Assembly (NCBI GenBank): GCA_030695685.1
Contig: JAUYPT010000140.1
Span: 1 to 14,836, forward strand
Direction of reading: 5' to 3'
Source of the DNA: Nanobdellota archaeon
GTDB lineage: Archaea; Nanobdellota; Nanobdellia; Woesearchaeales; GW2011-AR9
Length of the DNA: 14,836 bases
The notes under the pieces are model-generated. The model was not told where the DNA came from. It saw only the letters and a list, made by a program, of their open reading frames with translations, and searched no databases. Both the position numbers and the translations under genes were made by a program. Numbering within the stretch: position 1 is the stretch's first letter; each line of letters opens with the position of its first letter. Positions 1-6,032 of this stretch are shown in pieces.

Positions 1-28
1 ATTGGCAATGTTAGTCCTTCAGGGAACA

Positions 29-895
29 TTACTGAGTACACCCCGAAAACTGCTGTAATTGTTCTATCGACATAAATCCCTGCTGCCGTTTTTGTTCTAT
101 GCCATTGGGCTCTAAAATCCACGTTGGTGTGCCTTCAATACCCTTCGCCAGACACAATTCAGTTTGGGGATTTTCTCCCTGCGGATGACATTCAATTTCT
201 TTAATATAAATAAAAGAATCGCCAAACATCGCTCGGGTCTTAGCACAAACACCGCAGCGAAAAGAACCGTACATTGTCATTCCCTTTTCTGTTAAACATT
301 TGGCAACAGAATCATAATTTTGTTTCTCGCCGCCGGGAAAATTGAGGACAATCAGAGGAAGCAGATTAAGAATAATAATCACTGCAATCCAACTTTTAGC
401 ATGCTTCAGAACTTTCTGAAGCGGCAACGGTGATTTTTGCACTTTATACAGCGACAAAGAGAGTATAAAAGTTATAATTACAAGAACATGAACGACCGTG
501 CAGAAAGGGCATAATGCCTGCAAAATAATTTCTGCAATAATAAGGTACACGACGAATACAATGCCAAGAAGATTCCATCCTACAAGAAGACTGGCAAGAA
601 CACCATCTTTCTGTAACGATCTCCATGCTAACAGTATCAACACAAGAAACCAGATGCCGCCAAAAATAGCCACCGGCACATTCAAGATTTCAGAAAAAAT
701 ACTTGTATTCACGAGAGAGCAGGAGACCTGTGCACTAAAGTCGCAGGCGCTCGCTTTTAACGAATAATGATCAAAAGTAAGATACACAGATGTTAGTAAC
801 CCTATAACACCCAAAAATAGGATAATATACAATAAGAGCGTCTTTCTTTGAGGGTTCATAATGTGTGATCCTATTATTTGATACAAAAACTTCAT
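29..895 (-). CDS. VKOR family protein fused to a thioredoxin-like domain
   Basis: This is a membrane disulfide-forming enzyme: in this family the VKOR domain passes electrons from a fused thioredoxin-like partner to a quinone. Residues 21-150 hold four hydrophobic helices with the hallmark loop cysteines C51 and C59 followed by Ser, and the active-site CPFC (C129, C132). A fifth helix (169-186) leads to a thioredoxin-like domain with CGVC (C214, C217), a further pair C236 and C248, and a cis-Pro region GTPTW near 255-259. This matches the bacterial VKOR-Trx fusion plan and its usual length of about 280-300 aa. Start choice: the ATG at 895 lies about 24 nt below a TATA box, as in a leaderless transcript; an internal ATG at 859 (Met13) is an alternative that would trim a short cytosolic tail. 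It is divergent from the glutaredoxin operon. Family call is firm; the direction of electron flow is inferred from the family. Confidence 0.92.
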   Translation of the reverse strand: MKFLYQIIGSHIMNPQRKTLLLYIILFLGVIGLLTSVYLTFDHYSLKASACDFSAQVSCSLVNTSIFSEILNVPVAIFGGIWFLVLILLAWRSLQKDGVLASLLVGWNLLGIVFVVYLIIAEIILQALCPFCTVVHVLVIITFILSLSLYKVQKSPLPLQKVLKHAKSWIAVIIILNLLPLIVLNFPGGEKQNYDSVAKCLTEKGMTMYGSFRCGVCAKTRAMFGDSFIYIKEIECHPQGENPQTELCLAKGIEGTPTWILEPNGIEQKRQQGFMSIEQLQQFSGCTQ

Positions 896-913
896 TTTTA
901 GTAAAATACTGTA

Positions 914-925
914 ACTATATAAAAT
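914..925 (-). promoter_or_regulatory. TATA box for VKOR-Trx gene
   Basis: On the minus strand this reads TTTTATATAG, centred about 24 nt upstream of the ATG at 895, the spacing of an archaeal leaderless promoter. Confidence 0.5.
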
Positions 926-970
926 TAACTTTTAAGAAGGATTACCATTTTTAGGAATGACCATCATAAA

Positions 971-1010
971 AAAATATAAAAAAATATAAAAAGAGAGAAA
1001 ATATAAAAAT
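971..1010 (+). promoter_or_regulatory. Tandem TATA-like repeats upstream of glutaredoxin operon
   Basis: Two copies of AAAATATAAA (971-980, 981-990) are followed by a third TATA-like AAAATATAAAAAT ending at 1010. A ribosome site AGAGGTG (1015-1021) lies 9 nt before the ATG at 1031. The upstream copies would give a leader that includes this ribosome site; the third is placed for a near-leaderless start. Which copy is used cannot be told from sequence. Confidence 0.45.
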
Positions 1011-1030
1011 CAACAGAGGTGTTTGAAATC

Positions 1031-1264
1031 ATGACAGTTACAATTTATACGACCCCAACCTGCCCGTGGTGTAAGAAAACAAAGGAGTTTCTGAAATCAA
1101 AAAAAATAAAATATACAGAGAAGAATGTTTCCAGTAATCTCAAAGCACAGCAGGAAATGATCAAAAAATCTGGACAGATGGGAGTTCCTGTGGTTGAGAT
1201 AGGCAAGGAAGTCATTATCGGATACGATCCTAAGGCGATTGAGAAAGCATTGAAGAAGAAGTAG
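1031..1264 (+). CDS. Glutaredoxin-like thiol-disulfide oxidoreductase (first copy)
   Basis: A small cytosolic redox protein of 77 aa with a glutaredoxin/NrdH-type fold, which reduces protein disulfides or mixed disulfides. Visible features are a beta strand TVTIYTTPT running into the active site CPWC (C11, C14 from the ATG), a GVPVVEI cis-Pro motif with Pro at 53, and a final GYDPKAIEKAL helix, the normal end of the fold. A GTG at 1019 in frame would add four residues but sits inside the ribosome site AGAGGTG, so the ATG at 1031 is chosen. It is first of a four-gene run (a second glutaredoxin, G6PDH, DoxX-like). The second copy starts 11 nt after the stop. Its electron donor (glutathione, another thiol or a thioredoxin reductase) is unknown; archaea mostly lack glutathione. 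Confidence 0.9.
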   Translation: MTVTIYTTPTCPWCKKTKEFLKSKKIKYTEKNVSSNLKAQQEMIKKSGQMGVPVVEIGKEVIIGYDPKAIEKALKKK

Positions 1265-1275
1265 ACAAGAGAGAA

Positions 1276-1527
1276 ATGGAAATAATCTTGTATCAATATG
1301 AAGAATGCCCCTATTGCGAAAGGGTGCGGCAGAAGCTGAAAGAGTTAAAGCTCCAATACGAAAAGGTAAATGTCTCCTACGATAGAGAAGGTCCTTTCCG
1401 TAAAGAATTGCTGAAAAAAAGCGGTGTAGCCACTGTCCCAGTCATTAAGATAGACGGAAAATATATTGGCGAATCTGCAGAAATAATCACTTATTTGGAA
1501 AAACAGTTTGGCAAAAAGCAAAGATAG
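1276..1527 (+). CDS. Glutaredoxin (second copy, CPYC type)
   Basis: An 83-aa glutaredoxin with the classical active site CPYC (C11, C14), cis-Pro in TVPVIKIDG (Pro 55), and a GESAEIITYLEKQF C-terminal helix that resembles classical glutaredoxins more closely than the first copy does. The two copies share the strand-CPxC-helix plan but differ widely elsewhere, so they are either an old duplication or separate acquisitions. The start ATG lies 11 nt after the first copy's stop with a weak purine-rich AAGAGAGAA site, suggesting translation coupled to the upstream gene. Its end is followed closely by G6PDH, whose likely ATG lies 70 nt downstream. It probably works on cytosolic disulfides; the substrates are unknown. 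Confidence 0.9.
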   Translation: MEIILYQYEECPYCERVRQKLKELKLQYEKVNVSYDREGPFRKELLKKSGVATVPVIKIDGKYIGESAEIITYLEKQFGKKQR

Positions 1528-1597
1528 GATTGATGCAGGCATTAAAAAAGAAAATAAAAATCCCAATCGCTTCAAAGGAGGGGTATCACAAATAAAA

Positions 1598-2977
1598 ATG
1601 GGTAATAATGATGTTTTGTTCATTTTATTAGGTGCAACAGGTGATCTTACCAAGAGAAAGCTACTGCCAGCCATTTATCATCTTGTCAATGATCATAAAA
1701 TAGCTCATTTTGCCATCATTGGCGTTGCACGGTCACCAATTTCTGTAGGAGAGATGCTGGCAGCATCCAAACCTTTTGTGAAAGAAATAAATGCTCATAC
1801 CTGGAAAAAATTAGAAGCCGCTTCCTATTACCTCTCTCTTGATTTCTATCATCAGAATGATTACCACCACCTCAAAAAGATAGCAGATGATGCTCGTTCA
1901 AAACACCATCTTTCTGGAAATACAGTATTTTATTTTTCCACGCTGCCGGATCATTTTGAAACTATTACTAAAAATATCCACAACAGCGGGCTGGCAGAGG
2001 GAAAAGGCTGGTCACGGCTGGTGTATGAGAAGCCTTTTGGAAGTGATTTAGCATCAGCACGGCGAATCAATAAAAGTATTGCCCGATTTTTTACAGAAGA
2101 ACAAGTCTTCCGAATCGATCACTATCTAGGAAAAGACATTGTCGGCAATTTAGCGCTGCTGCGTTTCACAAACCGTGCTTTAGAACCGCTCTGGAACCGC
2201 AATCACATCGAATCTGTACAAATCTTATTTTTAGAAAGTCTTGGCATTGAAGGCAGGGGAAATTTTTATGACAAATATGGCGCATTAAAAGATGTCGTGC
2301 AGAATCACATGCTGCAACTGCTGGCATTGACAGCAATGGAAGCACCGCGTCAATTAACAGGCCACTATATCAGGGATGAAAAAGCAAAAGTATTGAACAA
2401 TATTATAGTGCATAACGTCGTGCGCGGCCAGTATGATGGCTATCTACAGGAAAAAGGAGTTTCAGAGCACTCCTCCACTGAAACATTTACGGCAGTTCAC
2501 CTTGAAGTGAACAACAAACGCTGGAAGGGAGTGCCATTTTATCTCAAGGCCGGAAAAAAATTAGACAAAAAAGAGACCAGCATCCATCTTAGATTAAAAT
2601 CTGTGCCCTGCCTGCTGCCGGAGAACTGCCCGACAGATTCCAATCATATTACCATTAAGATAGAGCCTCACAGTAGTTTTGCACTGGAATTATTCGCCAG
2701 AGTGCCAGGAAAAACACTGGAGATTATACCGATGACGATGGAATTCAGCCAGCCTATCTTCACATTAAAATCTGCGGAAGCGTACGAAATTTTATTGGAA
2801 GAAGTGATTAAAGGGGAGCAATCGCTGTTCGTTCGGAATGATGAAATTGAGCAATCCTGGAAAATTATGGAGGCTATTGAAAAAATCAAAACGAAAGTTT
2901 ATACCTATGCACCCGGCAGCAAAGGACCGCAAGAATTAAAACTCCTGGAGAAAGAACATATCAAATGGAGAGGATAA
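1598..2977 (+). CDS. zwf: Glucose-6-phosphate 1-dehydrogenase
   Basis: Oxidises glucose 6-phosphate to 6-phosphogluconolactone with NAD(P)+, the first step of the oxidative pentose phosphate or Entner-Doudoroff route. Numbered from this ATG (459 aa) it has the dinucleotide motif GATGDL (12-17) followed by TKRKLLPAIYHL, EKPFGSD (144-150), and the active-site RIDHYLGKD (172-180) with catalytic His after Asp; family members mostly read GKE. A second His lies in DVVQNHM. Length is slightly under the usual 470-510 aa. An in-frame TTG at 1508 overlaps the glutaredoxin, but its 30 extra residues are hydrophilic and unlike the family, while AAGGAGGGG (1575-1583) precedes the ATG, although 14 nt away. 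Classical zwf is uncommon in archaea, so bacterial transfer is likely. NADPH made here could feed the adjacent thiol reductases; that link is inference. Confidence 0.95.
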   Translation: MGNNDVLFILLGATGDLTKRKLLPAIYHLVNDHKIAHFAIIGVARSPISVGEMLAASKPFVKEINAHTWKKLEAASYYLSLDFYHQNDYHHLKKIADDARSKHHLSGNTVFYFSTLPDHFETITKNIHNSGLAEGKGWSRLVYEKPFGSDLASARRINKSIARFFTEEQVFRIDHYLGKDIVGNLALLRFTNRALEPLWNRNHIESVQILFLESLGIEGRGNFYDKYGALKDVVQNHMLQLLALTAMEAPRQLTGHYIRDEKAKVLNNIIVHNVVRGQYDGYLQEKGVSEHSSTETFTAVHLEVNNKRWKGVPFYLKAGKKLDKKETSIHLRLKSVPCLLPENCPTDSNHITIKIEPHSSFALELFARVPGKTLEIIPMTMEFSQPIFTLKSAEAYEILLEEVIKGEQSLFVRNDEIEQSWKIMEAIEKIKTKVYTYAPGSKGPQELKLLEKEHIKWRG

Positions 2978-3418
2978 ATGTTCATCAATACAAAACTTGA
3001 TCGCCTTGATCAAAAAATAACGCAGATAATGAAAAAGATAGGTGTTCCGGTACTTCGCTATTCATTAGGGATTCTTTTTATCTGGTTTGGTTTACTGAAA
3101 GCGCTTAATCTCAGTCCAGCGCAGGATTTAGTGGCAAAAACAGTATATTGGTTTTCCCCGTCCTGGTTTGTACCCTTCCTCGGCTGGTGGGAAGTAGTTA
3201 TCGGCTTATGCCTTGTTCATAAAGCGCTGATCCGTCTCGGCATCTTATTGTTAGCAGTGCAAATGGCCGGCACTTTTTTACCGTTTGTCTTATTGCCGGA
3301 GGTAGTGTTTGGGACAAAATTTTATGCTTTAACACTCGAAGGGCAGTATATCATCAAAAATATCATTATCATTGCTGCCGCCATTGTCATTGGAAGTCAT
3401 GTTAGGGATAAGAAGTAA
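2978..3418 (+). CDS. DoxX-like / DUF417-like membrane protein
   Basis: A 146-aa integral membrane protein with four predicted helices (about 25-42, 66-82, 86-108 and 123-140) and a short basic C-terminus. The first helix, LRYSLGILFIWFGLLK, and the late motif LTLEGQYIIKNI are typical of the DoxX/DoxD superfamily, including YkgB/DUF417 proteins. Members are linked to redox complexes and oxidative stress, but their biochemical role is poorly defined, so no substrate is proposed. It directly abuts zwf (TAA then ATG), with the ribosome site GGAGAGG at 2966-2972 inside the zwf end, so the genes are very likely co-transcribed. Placement with two glutaredoxins and G6PDH supports a redox-related role. 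This is the last gene of that operon. Confidence 0.75.
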   Translation: MFINTKLDRLDQKITQIMKKIGVPVLRYSLGILFIWFGLLKALNLSPAQDLVAKTVYWFSPSWFVPFLGWWEVVIGLCLVHKALIRLGILLLAVQMAGTFLPFVLLPEVVFGTKFYALTLEGQYIIKNIIIIAAAIVIGSHVRDKK

Positions 3419-3475
3419 ATCCATTAATAAAAGTAAAAAATCCCAATCACAGCAGTCAAGTCATTGCATTCGTGA

Positions 3476-3510
3476 GTTGCCTGCTGGCAACAGCTGCGGG
3501 GTATGAACCC
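3476..3510. other. Two adjacent small hairpins in intergenic region
   Basis: GTTGCC (3476-3481) pairs perfectly with GGCAAC (3486-3491) around TGCT; GGGT (3499-3502) pairs with ACCC (3507-3510) around ATGA. They lie between the end of the DoxX-like gene and the next TATA box. No T-run follows, so a terminator is not well supported. Function unknown. The rest of 3419-3530 shows nothing recognisable. Confidence 0.35.
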
Positions 3511-3533
3511 ATTTCTCAGGAATCAACAATATC

Positions 3534-3542
3534 TTTATAAAT
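3534..3542 (+). promoter_or_regulatory. TATA box for the 82-aa gene
   Basis: TTTATAAAT centred about 26 nt before the ATG at 3564, with no ribosome site between, fits a leaderless archaeal promoter. Confidence 0.55.
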
Positions 3543-3563
3543 GAACAATAATCTAATTCATCT

Positions 3564-3812
3564 ATGAGAAAACGGACAACAACAGTTGATCTTGCAAACG
3601 TTCACATTACGAACACAGATTTGCCGGAAACCAATTCTTACATTGGAGCAAATCAAAACCGACAGGAATTAGAAGAATTAAGTGATCTTTTTCCGGAAGA
3701 TTTTCGGAAACATGTACAATATTTTGGCCATAGCAATCAAAAAGCGCTTAATCTTGGCATGCTCTGTTTCTATTACGTCGCTGTCGGAATGTATAACGCC
3801 AGCAGGAAATGA
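3564..3812 (+). CDS. Hypothetical protein, 82 aa
   Basis: I do not recognise this family. The protein starts basic (MRKRTTT), has a polar Asn/Thr-rich stretch to about residue 32, then an acidic helix-like segment QELEELSDLFPEDF (34-47), and ends in the weakly hydrophobic LNLGMLCFYYVAVGMYNAS (62-80), too polar to be a clear membrane helix. It looks soluble. The ATG is placed about 26 nt below a TATA box with no leader, which supports a genuine expressed gene. It ends 3 nt before the ATG of the CYTH-like fragment, so the two were probably co-transcribed. No function is proposed. Confidence 0.6.
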   Translation: MRKRTTTVDLANVHITNTDLPETNSYIGANQNRQELEELSDLFPEDFRKHVQYFGHSNQKALNLGMLCFYYVAVGMYNASRK

Positions 3813-3815
3813 TTT

Positions 3816-4016
3816 ATGATTGAATGTAGGGCATTGGTAGAAAGCATAGGCAAAGCAAGAACTTCTGTTGAAAAATTAGGAGGAAAATTTAAAGGAAATT
3901 ATATCTTTAAAGACATCATTTTTGTTCTAAGGAAGAAGAAGTCAAAGAAAACCGACCACCACTGGTCAATATGCAGAGAGGCACTGCCTCTTGCACGCCA
4001 AAGGCTTTGCCTTTAA
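3816..4016 (+). pseudogene. CYTH-domain N-terminal fragment cut short by a structured element
   Basis: The first roughly 40 residues, MIECRALVESIGKARTSVEK then LGGKFKGNYIFKDIIF, resemble the start of archaeal CYTH (class IV adenylate cyclase/thiamine triphosphatase-like) proteins: beta strand, helix, 'LGxxFxGxYxxxDixF'. The family's opening ExExK signature is already degenerate here (E-C-R). Full CYTH proteins run to about 170-200 aa and form a tunnel that binds triphosphates; only the first strand-helix-strand remains. From about residue 42 (position 3941 on) the frame enters the palindromic element and stops at 4014-4016, and no CYTH continuation is seen downstream. It is most simply a gene broken by insertion or deletion. 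A short functional protein is possible but unlikely. It follows the 82-aa gene by 3 nt. Confidence 0.5.
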
Positions 4017-4113
4017 GCGGACCAGTGGCATGCTCGCTCGGGTCGGTTTTCTGACGCTGAGATTTCCAAGGGATGTTTATCTCAATGTTAACCACTCGTG
4101 AATACACGAGTGG
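3941..4113. mobile_element. Hairpin-rich palindromic element, probable transposon-end relic or structured RNA
   Basis: A nested structure can be read directly. GAAAACCGACC (3947-3957) pairs with GGTCGGTTTTC (4041-4051), extended outward by GTCA (3941-3944) with TGAC (4052-4055) past a two-base bulge. CCACTGGTC (3959-3967) pairs with GACCAGTGG (4020-4028). Inside are two hairpins: AGAGGC-ACT-GCCTCT (3977-3991) and AAAGGC-TTT-GCCTTT (4000-4014). Downstream come TGAGAT/ATCTCA (4058-4063 with 4079-4084) and a perfect 9-bp hairpin at 4092-4113. Serial hairpins ending in a terminal palindrome recall the right end and guide-RNA region of IS200/IS605 elements that carry tnpB, and the local GC is higher than in its flanks. 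No transposase gene or matching left end is in the window. A stand-alone structured RNA is the alternative. Confidence 0.5.
4092..4113. repeat. Perfect 9-bp terminal hairpin
   Basis: CCACTCGTG (4092-4100) and CACGAGTGG (4105-4113) pair without mismatch around the loop AATA. Such subterminal hairpins are what TnpA recognises at IS200/IS605 ends; it could equally act as a terminator stem, though no T-run follows. Confidence 0.75.
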
Positions 4114-4130
4114 AAATCACAGCTTATAAT

Positions 4131-4140
4131 GAAATATAAA
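4131..4140 (+). promoter_or_regulatory. TATA box for the 76-aa membrane gene
   Basis: GAAATATAAA is centred about 26 nt before the ATG at 4162. A possible ribosome site GTGAGGTT (4145-4152) also lies between them. Confidence 0.45.
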
Positions 4141-4161
4141 CATAGTGAGGTTAATTGAAAA

Positions 4162-4392
4162 ATGACATCTGTTACTATTTTATTTGCAACAAGGATTTTG
4201 TTGATAGTTTTTGGTATATTATTTGGAGTATTATTATTAACTCTTAAAAATAGAATAGTTTATTTGAATGAAGCAGTACGAAGGCAAAACCATTCACTTC
4301 AAATATTATTTAAAATATTAATCTATATCTCTGCTATCGCTTCATTTATAGGATCTTTAACTTTAGCATTGACAATTTTTGGAATAATATAA
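4162..4392 (+). CDS. Hypothetical two-helix membrane protein, 76 aa
   Basis: I do not recognise the family. Two hydrophobic helices are clear, at about residues 6-27 and 47-74, joined by a basic loop (KNRIVYLNEAVRRQNH) that should face the cytoplasm. The DNA is noticeably more A/T-rich than the redox operons, in keeping with the next gene. The ATG is supported both by a TATA box about 26 nt upstream and a GAGGTT-like ribosome site. The gene begins just after the palindromic element, so the element's edge may supply its promoter region. The next gene starts 17 nt after its stop on the same strand, so the two may form a small operon. Confidence 0.55.
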   Translation: MTSVTILFATRILLIVFGILFGVLLLTLKNRIVYLNEAVRRQNHSLQILFKILIYISAIASFIGSLTLALTIFGII

Positions 4393-4409
4393 AATTATTA
4401 ATAAAAAGT

Positions 4410-4715
4410 ATGTATATAAATAAAAAAAAAGGTGTGTTGGATGAAAAAGAGGCTTTTGTGTTCATTAAAGAAAATATGCTGGAATTTAAAAGAGGATTTG
4501 AATATTCCAGGGAAGGATGGGAATATGAATTAGAGAATTGCAAAATATTCATCGAAAATATTAAGAAATACCAGCCATCAATAGAAATAGAAGCAGATGA
4601 TCAGACAAAATTACAAACTTTATGTAAAAAAATAGGTATTACAAAATTAGTAACAGATTCTATCCCTCAAATTATGAGTAAAATTTTGTCAAAAAATAAA
4701 AATTCCAGCTCCTAA
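4410..4715 (+). CDS. Hypothetical soluble protein, 101 aa
   Basis: No family recognised. The protein is hydrophilic and highly charged, with an acidic helical region between about residues 10 and 55 (aromatic-rich FEYSREGWEYELENCKIF) and a Lys/Ser-rich tail KILSKNKNSSS. It has no membrane segment or signal peptide. The start is uncertain: the ATG at 4410 has no obvious ribosome site, and an in-frame ATG at 4476 (Met23) is an alternative. It follows the 76-aa membrane gene by 17 nt, suggesting co-transcription, and ends just before the promoter of the antiporter-fold gene. A/T-rich composition matches its upstream partner. No function is proposed. Confidence 0.5.
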   Translation: MYINKKKGVLDEKEAFVFIKENMLEFKRGFEYSREGWEYELENCKIFIENIKKYQPSIEIEADDQTKLQTLCKKIGITKLVTDSIPQIMSKILSKNKNSSS

Positions 4716-4723
4716 GCATATTA

Positions 4724-4733
4724 TTTTATATAC
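4724..4733 (+). promoter_or_regulatory. TATA box for the antiporter-fold gene
   Basis: TTTTATATAC is centred about 27 nt upstream of the ATG at 4755 with no ribosome site between: a clean leaderless promoter. Confidence 0.6.
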
Positions 4734-4754
4734 TTTCTTTATTTTACAATTATA

Positions 4755-5996
4755 ATGGCAGATCAGATATTGCTAGGATTATCTACAATTGCATTTACCA
4801 TTGCTTTAGGTTTTGCGGCTGACCTTTTTTTCAATAAGACCAAAGTCCCTGATGTCATCTGGCTCATTGTTTTTGGAATTATTTTAGGGCCAATTCTTGG
4901 AGTTCTCGCCCAAGAGAGGCTGTTTGGCATCGCCCCCCTTTTTACAGCCATAGCTATAACTCTGATTCTCTTTGAATCAGGAAGGAAAATGAAAGTAGGA
5001 GAACTGCTTAGAGATGCTCCCATTTCAATTCCTTTCATGATAGCAAACCTGGCAACAGCAATTGTTCTCGTCGCCATCGGAACAAAATTTATATTTGGGA
5101 TGGAATTTGGAACAGCCCTGCTGCTGGGTGTCATTGTTGCTGGCACCAGCTCGCCGATGATTGTAACAATCGTTGACCGGTTAGGAATAAACCGAAAATT
5201 AAAAACAATCTTGAGTATCGAATCAATCATAAACAGTCCATTTGTGATCGTCATTGGCATTGTATTGATGGAAGGTCTGGCTTCTTCCCGGAGTGTGTTT
5301 AGTTTCGGAAATATCTCATCAAATATCGTGAAAAATTTTGCAGTGTCGATAATGCTGGGCTTGGGCATTGGATTGATATGGTCAAGAGTGCTTTATAATC
5401 TTGAAAAATACAAATATCATCATATGATGACCATTTCAGTTTTGTTTTTGACCTATGCCTTGTCCCAATATTTTGGCGGAAGCGGGGCCATGGCTGTCTT
5501 GGTAATGGGAATCACCATCGGAAATATCACCTCTCTTAAGATTCTTGGCAAAAAAATGGCAGGCTTAACTGCAGAAACGAAAGATTTCAATGCCTTGATC
5601 GCTTTTGTGATACGAACATTATTTTTTGTGTTCCTAGGTGCGATAGCCGGCCTAACCAATTACAAATCAATAGGAATTGGCCTTGCCCTCACTGCTTTGC
5701 TGCTCATTGCCAGATTTATAGTAGTCTATCCAACGTCCAAAATAATAAATTTAAGCAAGAGAGAGATAATAACGGCAGGATTCATGATTCCAACCGGACT
5801 GTCTGCTGCCGTGCTGGCAGTAATATCATCGACACAGTACCATATAGCAGGAACAGAGAACTTTGTAGATATAGTCTTTACAATAATTATTTCTACAACT
5901 ATTTTTGCAACGGTAAGTGTCGGGATTGTTGAATATCTCTACAATAGAAAAGGAGCAAAGAAAAAGACAACTAAACTTGATAATATAAAAATATAA
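4755..5996 (+). CDS. Cation:proton antiporter-fold membrane protein (CPA/NhaP-like)
   Basis: A 413-aa polytopic protein with about 12 hydrophobic helices, the size and helix pattern of archaeal NhaP-type CPA exchangers, which swap Na+ or K+ for protons. Family-like landmarks are FESGRKM (73-79), VAGTSSPMIV (128-137), SIESIINSP (154-162), FVIRTLFFVFLGAIAG (284-299) and MIPTGLSAAVLAVI (344-357). Oddly, the ion-site positions appear neutral. The usual TDP reads TSS (131-133), the usual N-D pair of the ExxxND motif reads N160-S161, and the PRGL arginine reads Thr347. A 'GTSS' subfamily exists, but it normally keeps an Asp in the ES..xD motif. Transport activity is therefore uncertain; a channel, regulator or different substrate is possible. 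The last 15 residues are a basic cytosolic tail. It is monocistronic with a leaderless promoter. Confidence 0.85.
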   Translation: MADQILLGLSTIAFTIALGFAADLFFNKTKVPDVIWLIVFGIILGPILGVLAQERLFGIAPLFTAIAITLILFESGRKMKVGELLRDAPISIPFMIANLATAIVLVAIGTKFIFGMEFGTALLLGVIVAGTSSPMIVTIVDRLGINRKLKTILSIESIINSPFVIVIGIVLMEGLASSRSVFSFGNISSNIVKNFAVSIMLGLGIGLIWSRVLYNLEKYKYHHMMTISVLFLTYALSQYFGGSGAMAVLVMGITIGNITSLKILGKKMAGLTAETKDFNALIAFVIRTLFFVFLGAIAGLTNYKSIGIGLALTALLLIARFIVVYPTSKIINLSKREIITAGFMIPTGLSAAVLAVISSTQYHIAGTENFVDIVFTIIISTTIFATVSVGIVEYLYNRKGAKKKTTKLDNIKI

Positions 5997-6032
5997 ATAA
6001 ATATAACTGTATTAACCTATGAAAGAAACAAT

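Noticed and set aside
1508..1597. TTG-started 30-residue extension of G6PDH overlapping the second glutaredoxin
   Set aside because: The added residues are Lys/Asn-rich and precede the family's normal N-terminus, and a GGAGG ribosome site sits before the ATG at 1598.
3470..3512. Possible tRNA or tRNA fragment, from a GGGTATGAACCC piece resembling a T-arm
   Set aside because: The loop is only four bases, the TTCRA signature is absent, and no acceptor or D-arm pairing can be built around it.
3916..4107. A 63-aa minus-strand frame over the palindromic element
   Set aside because: No promoter or family features; palindromic DNA yields open frames on both strands and the nested hairpins explain the sequence better.
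4763..5368. A 201-aa open frame on the minus strand
   Set aside because: It lies wholly opposite the antiporter-fold gene, has no family features, and shows the Met/Ile/Pro pattern typical of the antisense of a hydrophobic gene.
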